64,000 nt of DNA from Amoebophrya sp. A120 (Eukaryota; Sar; Dinophyceae; Syndiniales; Amoebophryaceae), in assembly GCA_905178155.1 (NCBI GenBank), contig CAJINV010000007.1, forward strand, positions 1,310,627 through 1,374,626. The letters run 5' to 3'. The translations under genes were made by a program, and so were the position numbers. A model generated the notes under the pieces. That model made no database searches. It saw only the letters and a list, made by a program, of their open reading frames with translations, and was not told the DNA's origin. Below are positions 13,901 through 23,600 of this stretch, piece by piece; positions within the stretch are counted from its first letter, which is position 1, and every line of letters starts with the position of its first letter.

Positions 13901-16366
13901 TCTGGGTCTGGAAGAATGCAACTTGTCACGCTAAATCTGAATCATGCAAAAATCTGTGTTGCATGATTGCCACAAGTCGTCCAGTTTTGACCAAGTCGGG
14001 ATGGAGTTTCTCATGCAGGATAGGCACGATAGAGATCACACAGAATCTGTCATGCTAGGTCCTGCAGTCCAGACCTCGTGGGTCATGGAAAAGCTGCATG
14101 ACAAACTTGCATTCTTCCAGACCCAGACATTTTTGCATTTGATAGGAGTACGCCATGGAGGCGCACATGCTCACCCACTGCGAGGACGATGAGGAAAAGG
14201 ACGAGGAACTCGAAAAGTGGATCGCGAGCCGCAAGGCGAAGTTCCCGACGAAAAAGAGGATCCAGGAAAAACAGGACGGCACCGTCGACGACAGCCACCT
14301 GCCATTGAGTACGTTTTATTATCATGTGGCACCGAAGAACTGCTTTGGTTTCTCTTTCTAATGGGTGACAGTGATTTTGATTTAGCTGTTGTTCACCGAC
14401 CTAGACACAGCAGGAGCAACATCAAGAAGTTTATTTTATCAAGTAGAAGTTCGGACGTCGAAAAATGAATCTATATTGAAGTTGTAAGAAAATAGATGCT
14501 GCAGGATCATTGTGTAGTACTAACTGTGAATAGCTGATAGCTCTAGCGCGAATTAATATTCTCTTTATAGGTAAAATCGAGGAGCAGCTGCGTGAGAAGA
14601 TTGATCCGCAGCAGAAGAAAAAGCTCCGTCCCCAGGATGACGACGAAACCGTGGAAGTGTGCCTGCAGTACGAGTACTTCCACCGCCGGTGCGGCCGCGG
14701 CAAGCAGTGCCCCTTCCGGCACCGCAGGCGGGACCCCTGGTGGATGCAAAAAGTGGCGAACGAGGAAGAGTTTGTGTGCAACGAGGCGGAAGAGGACCAG
14801 TTGGGGCACGGAGACGGAGCGGAGAAGGGTCGTTTAGAAGTTGTTGTACTTGACGGTTATACAGCAGGAGCAGGGATGAACTCCGATACCGCAGGTAGTA
14901 GTAGTTCTCCTGCTGGTGGTTGTGCTGCTGTTAAAAATGCTGTGCCAGCAGCACCAGCTGGCGAAAAAAAAAGTGAAATGACCACGACCGACGACCTTGC
15001 CGCTTCGGAGAAAAGCACTGAGGACGGGGGGACGCCGAAACTAGAGGTGGTTCCTGAACAAGCCGAAGAGATCTTAACTGTAAGAAAGGAGGACGGAGGA
15101 GAAGAAGACAAGAAGGCTGGTGTCAGCAACACCGTCCTCCCTCCAATTACAGACGAAAAGGAGACTTTTATAGAGGGGGACAACAAAACTAAAACTACTA
15201 CAGTCGAGCAGGACAAAGAGCAGACAGCTGCAACATCAGTGGCGGAGCAGGCACAAGCCGAGCCCATGTCGAAGTCGAAGCGAAAGCGGCTAAAAAAACA
15301 GGAAAATAAGAAGGCCGCCGAGAAGAAGGCCGAGGCAGAAGGGAGTACAACCGAGAATAAAACTTCCTCGTCTCTTCTAGACCCCCTCCAAGCGAGTGAC
15401 AGTGGTAACAAAGTAGGAGCGCAAACCACAGAGCTCCTGCTCCAGGAAGCAACGGCGGCAGTAAAGCAGGAACAAGAGAAGACGTATACGTTCGCCCGGG
15501 GGGTGTGCCACGCGATGATCCACAAGAAGAAGTGCATGAAGGGAGAGAACTGCACGTGGTCGCACGAGCACAAACTGGTTTTGGAGGAGCGCGCCAAGTG
15601 GCGGGCCATTTTCAAGCAGGACAAGGAGGCCGAGAAGAGGCGAAACGAGCAGCCGGCGGGGCGCAGCAGCAAGGTAATCAAGATGGACGACTTGTTTCGC
15701 CGCATCGAGGACAAAGTCGACGTGTCCGACGAGGTTGTTCCCCAGGTCCACCGGTACTTCTCCTCTCTGCGCATCAATAAAAGCGCGGACGGGCGAAAGG
15801 TTCAAAAGAGCAACAAGCGAAAGAGGGCGGATCGCACGAAAAAGACGGCGCGGGGTTCTTCTTCCTCAAACAGTGACGGAAGTCGGTCGGAGGGAAATGA
15901 CAGTGAAGGAGAACTAGATAATGGGTCTGGAGTAGAAAGCGATGAAAATAGTTTTTTCAGTGACAGCGACGACCTTTCGAACCTGAAGCCGATTCGGGAC
16001 GTCACGGCGAAAGTGGGGGAGCCGGACCCCTGCCGGACCGCGAAATCCGTTATGTTTTCGTCGCAGATCACGTTTAAGCCCACGAATTTGCTGAAGGCGA
16101 CAGTGACGACGCGGGAGCCGGCAAAAGGCGACGAAAATTCATCGGGTCCGGGACATCTTCAAAAGTCCTCCTCCACAACAGCTTCTTCTACCGGGAACAA
16201 TAAAAACAACAAATCTGCGAAGAGCAGCAGTGCGCAACTGGAAGAGGCGCGGAGGGTGCTGGAATTTCTGCGCAGCGGGAAAAAATTGGAGGAAGGGCAA
16301 ATGCTAGAGAACAAGGAACTGCTGGACATTCTGAACAACGACGATGAGGAGGACAGCTGGGGATAG
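7992..16366 (+). CDS. Very large Asn/Gln/Gly-rich protein with C2H2-like and CCCH zinc fingers, 4 exons
   Basis: Exons 7992-13543, 13828-13883, 14150-14308 and 14571-16366 give 2,520 residues. The first ~700 residues are Asn/Gln/Gly/Ser-rich with many GGKG and GNNN tracts. The middle ~850 are acidic and Ala/Val/Glu-rich, then a second Gly/Asn tract follows. Two C2H2-like fingers come next (CRYC...H-x4-H, then CIECGE...HMLTH), each interrupted by an introner. Exon 4 has two CCCH fingers: C-x9-C-x5-C-x3-H starting CLQYEYF, and C-x8-C-x5-C-x3-H starting CHAMIHKKKC. CCCH fingers usually bind RNA, so a role in an RNA-protein assembly is inferred. The last intron (14309-14570) is GT-AG. The start chosen is the first in-frame ATG; the frame is open upstream to 7896, so a short 5' exon is possible. 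No named family assigned. Confidence 0.8.
13544..13822 (+). mobile_element. Introner, family 1, forward
   Basis: Ends TATCCTGAGTAAAAACG and CGTTTTTGCTCAGGATA, with exact flanking repeat AAGCA on both sides. It sits inside the first C2H2-like finger. Removal rejoins WKQHCKERH. Confidence 0.92.
13884..14144 (+). mobile_element. Introner, family 2, forward
   Basis: Ends TATCAAATGCAAAAATG and CATTTTTGCATTTGATA, with the internal arm GTCTGGGTCTGG mirrored at the right. Exact flanking repeat GGAGT. It splits the second C2H2-like finger. Confidence 0.92.
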
Positions 16367-17372
16367 TCGTAGTTGGGTACTATAGGTAAAGATAGAATCA
16401 TGAAACTCTTCAGCTACAAGGTGCGCCGCACGACCCGGACGATGAACTATAGTGCAGTTACCATGCAAAGTCGTCACACGAGGAAGAAAGTAGGAAGGGT
16501 GGAATTGGCTACAGCTGGATCACCTTGGCAGGATGGGAGCCTGGCGACGAATTTTTATTCGAACAGCAGAAACGCGAACAAGCGACTTTGATTCTTTTTG
16601 GCACGACGAAGAACGAACCTAGTACTTACTTCCCTTGGTCTAGTAGTACTAAGGCGCATTTTTACGACTGAATGAACAGGAAAACGCGAATTGAGTGTGA
16701 AAGCGAACGCATTTATCTTGACGCAAAACTGCAGCTGTGAAACCGACGCAAGCGAATTTCTAACATCCACTGCAAAAATTATTGGCTCGAGAATTTTCTC
16801 CATTTTTCTTCAGCGTCTCATGCATTGTTGCAAAAGAGGACACGCTGTTGTTGAGTGGCGTGTTTTTCTCCAGATCGGCGGAAGATCGATCCAAAACTTA
16901 TTCTGCTCCTGAAAAATACATCTCTCGAAAGCGTTGTCGTTGAAGATCATCTCATGGCAAAATTGTTCCCGTTTTGCAAGATCAAGATTTCCCTTGTGGT
17001 CTTTTGTGGTTCATGTGAGATGCACAAGGCATTTCTACTCACCGCCTTCAGTTTGGAATTCCACCGCGAACGATTTGTCACAGTGCCCATTTATCAAAAT
17101 CGAAATTTACAATCAGTATGATTACCGCAATAAACGACGAGTAATTCTAATTGCCATTACAGAACACAGTCACGACCACCTGAACAACTGAACTACTGAC
17201 TGCTGTATAGAAGTATGTACTGGAATGCGAATTTATTTTCATTTTCATAAACCAAAAAAGAAATACTTAAAAAGCACTCCCACTACGTAGTGCCAGAAAA
17301 GCACAAAGAACCCGAAGCAAGCACTACACCTACCCAAAAGAAGCGACACCATCACCGAGGCCTAGTTCCACC
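16367..17372. other. Intergenic, nothing recognised
   Basis: Short ORFs only, none with protein-like composition. Presumably holds the 3' end of the zinc-finger gene and the leader of the SPF45 gene. Confidence 0.55.
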
Positions 17373-19754
17373 ATGGCCGCCAATCTGCTCGCCAACTTGG
17401 CCAAGCTGAAGGCCGACAAGCAGGCTCTGCTGAAGAAAAAGCAGGCCGCCACGACCCCAACCTCCGCGCCGGTTCCCTCGCCGAGCAATGCCAGCGTCGG
17501 CGGGACAGCAGCAGCGAGGATAGGCCTAGGCGGCGGCGGTGGGTCCTCGAGCTCCTCCAGTGCGGGGGGTGCAGCAGGAGCGGCCGCGGGGGCGCACAAC
17601 AGCACTAATTTCCATGCTGGTACTTCTAGCGACACCAGCTCCCCGATGCAGATACCAGCCGGGGGGCAGCAGCAGCAGCAGCAGCAGCAGATCTCCTCCA
17701 GTTACAGCTTTGTGCCCCAGAAGGAGAAGTTTTCGCTTAATCCGGGGTCCGACCAGGACGACGATGCGTTTCTGAATCAGGAGTACGACCCGCTAGAGCC
17801 GAACAACTACGACGAGATCGTAAAGAAGCGGAGGCGGGCGCAGCAGAACGCGCAGATAAAGAAGCACCAGGAGATATCCTGAGTAAAAACGTACCCACAC
17901 CAGAGTCAAGATGGGGAATCGGCTAGACAAATCCACAAGTTTTGGCTGTTTTGCATGACAAGTTTGGATTCGTAGTGTAGTGCTGTTTGAGCTAGCTCAG
18001 CAGCATCACAGATCTAGCACACCATGCTGATTGGAGCATGACAAATTGCAAAACACGACTAGAAAATGCTTCTCATGGAGCTCCGCATGAGAAACATTTT
18101 CAGCATGCAGATTTGCGTTACAGCTCTGGTGTGGGTACGTTTTTACTCAGGATAGGAGAAGGAACTGGAGCGACAGAGGAAAGCGGCGGAAGCCGCGGCC
18201 CCGCCGGAGGACGATGTATCACATGTAAAAATGTCTGGGTCTGGAAGGTTGGAACTTGTGATGCTAACTTTGGATGCTAAAAAAAACTGTATTGCATGAC
18301 CAGCAAGAGGAGCCCAGTTTGTGCTACGCGGGGAGGGCATTTGTCATGCGGGATAGGCATCAGGAAGGCCTCTAAAAATATGTGATGCTAGATCATGCAT
18401 TACAGACATCTTGACTCATGCAAAATATGCATGACAAACCTTGTAAACTTCCAGACCCAGACATTTTTACATTTGATACGATGCGGCCACCGCCTACATG
18501 AAAAAATTCGGCTGGAAGGAGGGCAGCGGGTTGGGGAGGGAGCAACAAGGTATGAGAAAAATGAACGGTTGCTTTTTCTTTTTGATAATGCTGGCTACAC
18601 AATCAAAACCTATGAAGTCGTCTCTAGCTTGACGACGGCGAAACTGTTCTTCGCGTCGTGTCTCTTTGAGGTGTGATGTCGCAGGTCACGCACGGGGAGG
18701 GAGGATCTTCTTCTTCTACCCAGCACAATTCTATCTCCTCTAGTACAACACATGAGGAGAAGAAACCATGATCATGATCCCGCCAGGTATTACTGCCCCG
18801 CTGATTATGCGGAAGACAGATCGCGGCGCGGGGACGGTCGTGCAGGGTACGACGATGCCGGCCCGGAAATTCGATCCGAAAGTCGGCCCAAGCACCGTGG
18901 TTGTGCTCATGAACGCAGTCGGACGCGGGGAGGTTATCGTGGAGAAAAATGCAGCTCGATTTACTGCTGCGAGAGGTGGGGATATACTTGTCATGCTGTT
19001 TCAAGATCTGATGACAGGTCAGTTGACGGATAATACGAAGCTGCTAATAGTTATACATGATTTTTCAAAGATGCATGGCAAGTGCAGAAAGCGCGGCCTC
19101 TGCGCATCAGAACGCTGTGCATATGGCTGAGCTTTCTGTACAGATCAGTACATCTAACAGAGTAAGCATCACACATGATTTCTATGCTTGCACGACCACG
19201 AGCCGACCAGCAGGAATACGCGAGACAAATTTTTCTCTTCTCGATACCCATCGACGAAGATCTGCAGGAGGAGATGACGGAGGAAGCAGGTACAGAAATG
19301 ATAATGCGTTCTTGCAAATATGTCTGGGTCTGGTTTTGTGGCATGAGCAGTAGTCTGTATTGCATGAAGCGAATTGATGACGAGTCTTTTTGTCGCGCTG
19401 GGAGGCAGTTTCTCGTTCGATTTACGAGTGAGTCTGCATCTGCACTGACGTCGTAGTTCAAATACTTGTATATGCGTTCATGTTGTCGTACAGAAAAAGG
19501 CCTTCTTGTGTAAAGTTTTGCGAAAAAATTATTCAGGTAAATACGGCAAAGTGGTGTCCTGTGTCATCAAGGAGGCGGCCAAGGACGTGCCCGACAAGGA
19601 GTCTGTCCGGATTTTCCTGGAGTTTGACAGCGTTCAGGGAGGGCAATTTGCCAAGGCGAAGTTTACAAACCGGTATTTCGGCGGCCGCTATGTGAACTGT
19701 CTCTTCTACGAGCCAACCCTGTACAAAGCCGGACAGTACTTCGAAAAGCTGTGA
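17373..19754 (+). CDS. RBM17: Splicing factor SPF45 (RBM17-like): G-patch plus RRM, 6 exons
   Basis: SPF45 binds U2AF/SF3b155-type partners through a UHM-type RRM and acts in 3' splice-site choice. Exons 17373-17874, 18160-18216, 18484-18549, 18787-18934, 19252-19289 and 19537-19754 give 342 residues. The N-terminus is low-complexity with an eight-Gln run, followed by a conserved acidic stretch (NQEYDPLEPNNYDEI). The G-patch starts ATAYMKKFGWKEGSGLGR (about residue 187). The RRM begins VVVLMNAVGRGEV and ends with FGGRYVNCLFYEP, matching the SPF45 C-terminal signature. Introns 1, 2 and 4 are introners; 3 and 5 are GT-AG. A gene for a 3' splice-site factor that itself needs three non-canonical introns removed is worth noting. 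Strong family call. Confidence 0.92.
17875..18154 (+). mobile_element. Introner, family 1, forward
   Basis: Ends TATCCTGAGTAAAAACG and CGTTTTTACTCAGGATA; exact flanking repeat GGAGA. Removal gives HQEKELERQ in frame. Confidence 0.93.
18217..18478 (+). mobile_element. Introner, family 2, forward
   Basis: Ends TATCACATGTAAAAATG and CATTTTTACATTTGATA; exact flanking repeat CGATG. It lies just before the G-patch; removal gives PPEDDAATAYMKK. Confidence 0.93.
18935..19246. mobile_element. Introner, older single-copy family
   Basis: Starts TATCGTGGAGAAAAATG; the right end ATTTTTCTCTTCTCGATA is its imperfect complement. Flanks GAGGT / CCCAT no longer match. Removal of 18935-19251 gives GRGEVDEDL, the expected RRM sequence. 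Confidence 0.75.
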
Positions 19755-20696
19755 AGTTCATTTTCGAAGGCATATAGCAGCTGGCTGTTCGTCTTGCTGT
19801 GTCGGGGGAGACGAAAGATGTGCTGGCATAGTGCTCTACAACAGCTCGTGACAATAAAGTTATGAACACGCTTGAGCAGGACCAAGCGGCAGCGACAAGA
19901 AGTAGCCTTCCAGATCTTCATGCGACAAAACAGTTATTCATATCCTCCTTCGTGGAGGATTCCTCGAGGAAGAAGTACTTACTTACTACATCAATCCGCC
20001 ACATCAGAGTTGTCACTCCGTGGTCGCAGAACTTTGGGGACTGTACTTGGAAGAACGACGACCGCCATGTTCGTTTCTCTGACCACCATCTCGTGAATAA
20101 AATCGATCTGTGTTATATGCCTAGTAAAAATCGCCATCACAACTTACCAAGGTATTATTTCGTCGTGAGTTGCAATTCCGTAATATCTATGTTGTTTCTA
20201 CCATAATTCTCGACGTCTGAGACTGAGCGGACCGTGTTCATCAGCTTTCTCGACCCTTTCGTATTTTGTGCAGGAGGAGGACCGACTGTCTTTGTTTGAG
20301 TGAACCAAGGCTTGTTTGTTTGCTTGTTCTGTTGTTCTTCGGCTCGTCGTGTTGCTGCTGTGTCAATTCCACGCGACGTCTTTTGCATTTCGATCGGCAG
20401 TAGAACAAGCCTTAGTATGGCTTGTTTTACATAATTCACAGAACCTGTGTGGTTTGCAATTTGTGTGGGCCGCTTTGTGTCTCATTATGAAAAAATCAAT
20501 TCATAGGCGAGGAGGGCTAGAAGGGATTAAAGCACCACACAAGTGGTCAGAGTCAACATCGCATGTGCGTCGACACGTTTGTGCAGCCACTTGACATCTC
20601 TGCCCGTTCAAGAGGGTCTTGCGCGGCGGGGGGTTTTCTACATCGAGAATAAGTAAGTTACGCAGGAGTTTCTGGAGCAAATAAAACTGGCACGAG
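19755..20696. other. Intergenic, nothing recognised
   Basis: No supported ORF, repeat or RNA gene seen. Confidence 0.55.
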
Positions 20697-23600
20697 ATGT
20701 TCGGGCTCGCGGACCGGTTTGACAAGCCCGCGGCCTACAGCCCCGGCCCCGGACACTACGAACACCGGAGCGCTTTTGGCACCAAGGGAAGCGACGATCT
20801 CACCACGCAGCTCGTCCAGAAGCTGTACCAACTGCCCAACGATCCGCTGAACCTAACCTCCATCAGCGTCCGGTCGACGAGATGTAATGAAAAATGAGCT
20901 TAATATTCAACGATAGAGCTGCTCGTGGACACGACTTTCATAGAATTCCAGCTGACCTCAGATCTTGTGCGTTTTTACGACATTGACCCAGAAGAAACAA
21001 AGTGCAGTTCTAGATGTTGGGAGAATCTATCTACTCTTCGGCCTAAATCAGACAGAGACAGCTAGCGGCCACTGATTTACATCAAATTTTTTATACGGAG
21101 TAACAAACTAACACAGCAACACACTTCGACGACTCGCTGGCGGCCAGGGTAGCGCGCTTGGAGACCTCCCTCAATTGCAACAGAACCTCTGCGTGCGCGC
21201 CGGGCAGGAGACGAGGCGGCGGACCTTCCGGGGTAAGATTGATTTTCTGCTGATTGTAGCGTCGTGATTCGTACTCGTGATTCGTTTATAATTGCGTGCA
21301 TGATAAAAAGCGACATTCACATTTGTACTTCTGTAGCATGAGCTACCGCATCCTGCATATCACGATTAAACAGGTTCTCGCATCGTCGTCGACGGAATTC
21401 CAAAGCGCACAGGACGCCGGCTTCCAGCGACATTCCTGGCTTGCGGGAGAGTTGAGCGGCGACGTGTAAGAAATTATTCTGATACGTGCTTATCTCGTCC
21501 TCCAATAAATAGTTTTTTTTGCCATCTGGAATTGCGATTCTTTTTTAGGATTGTTGCAGATGCTCCTTGCATCTCACACGAAATTTTTATTTGTCGTGCG
21601 TCGCATCTTTGATTTAATTGTTGAAGAGGGCGCACGCGCACGCTTTGTTTCTCATGGGTCAGGAATACTACAGAGAGAAGATAAAACTAAAACCGGAATG
21701 AAAACTAAACATAAAAAACATCAGCTTTTGCTTTAAGTCCACGAACACGCCCATAAACATCGGCCCGGGGAGCTACAGTTCCATGCAATCCACCGCCCCG
21801 GAGAAGGTGATTCCGAAAAGTCACAACTACCTGGTGCAACGAAGCGAGGAGATCGCGCGGAACCGACGAGATCTGTGGATCCAGAAGCGACTGCACACCG
21901 GCGCAGCTCCGAGTCCGTTCAGCATGATGAATGGGGACAAATCTTTATCGCTCAGCTATACCCAGTTCGGAAACGGCGGTATGTCGGTCCAGCAAGTAGG
22001 TGGACCACTACAGATGAACCCGCCGATGGTATCAAAATGAAAAATCCCCCCTCCCCATATCAAAACGAAAATTTGTGATGCTGATTTGTGACCACAAATC
22101 GGCTTTGTATTGCAGAGAGGCACTGCGGCCAGATCCCCAGGCTAGGTAGGGGCGTATGGGTCTAGTAGTTCAGCATGGCAAACGGCCCCCCTTTAGGCCC
22201 AGCAGCATGACAAATCGCTTCCATAATGGGGCGGAAGCTTCTGCCCTTGTCTTCTTGCAAGACAGATGTGATTTGTGACCTCAAATCCCCAACGCAAATT
22301 TTTAGAAGCATGCCTTTTCAATATGGGGGGGGGGATTTTTCCTCTCAATAGATGGTGACGAACGTGCCGCAATCGGCGTCAGACCAGCAGCCCGCGGTCT
22401 ACCCCCCGCCGATGGGCAGCGGACCGCAGCAGCCACCCATGGTGTACTACTCCGACCCGCCGGCGAACCCCCTGCAGCTTGCAGGCGCATCGAAGAGTAG
22501 CCGCACGGTGGACCTGCATCACGCGCGGGGGGACAACATGCAGCTCCAAGCGGAAAATTATATCAACAAACCGAGCAGCGAACAGCAAGGGGTAGAGCAA
22601 GTACAACAGCAGTTCCAGTCTACTGCTCTCCAGCAGCCACCACCGATGATAAACGGGGTGCAAATTATATCGGGAACGCAGCCCGCGATGTCCAGTTCCT
22701 ACGTGCCCGGCGCTGGCCCACCATCTACTTCGGGAGTCTCGCCCGTGGCTGTGCAACAGCACTTGCAGCATCAACAGCACCAGCACCCCGGAGTCACGCA
22801 GAGCCACGTGCCGCGAACGATCAACTACAATGACGATCACGTTTCCCCCCACCAGTCACAGAACTCGCAGTTGCAGGAGGACAAGAATCCGTTTTCAGCT
22901 GCGCACCAAGCCGCGACAGCGGGGTATCACGGCTACGGATCGGTGCCGGAGCCGATGGGCAGCAGCAGTAGTGGTTTTCATGACCACAGTGCTCCGACAA
23001 GTCGCAATCAGCGTCAGCAACTATATGGCCGTACTAACTACGGATTTGTCAAGTAGTCCAAAAAATTTCAGGGTCCGCGCGTGATGGTATCAGAGGAGGC
23101 AGCACAGCTCACGCATAAAGGCCTCCTTGTATTTTTTTGCATCGTCCGATCCTTAAGCTAGCTAGTTAGGAAGGCGGGCCGCTTCCAGTATCCCCGAGGT
23201 CCTGGTACATAAATTCGTGTCGGAGCGGGGGGCTAGCCCGCAACCCCGAGCACCGGCAACAAGCGGCACAGGCTCCACGCAACGAAAAAGCTTCCGGGAA
23301 ACGAAGGCCGTGGCAACCTGGCTGGCAAGACAAGAGCCATTCTTTTAGGACTCGCGACACAGTTCCGACGCACAGTGTCAGGACTCCACGCAAGACGGCT
23401 ATGCGATCGTGAGAAAACGGCGCCAGGCCTGACCCCAACAAAAGAAGGGCACTGGCAGCGGCTTCTCCCACAGGCTGGGCGCACTGTTCATGGCCCCCCG
23501 CTTGCTTGGCTCGCCTCGCCTGACACTCACAAACGAAATGCAGGACGACCCGGCTATCGCGCACTTGCATACACCTGCCAAAGCCCCCGCTAAAGATTGC

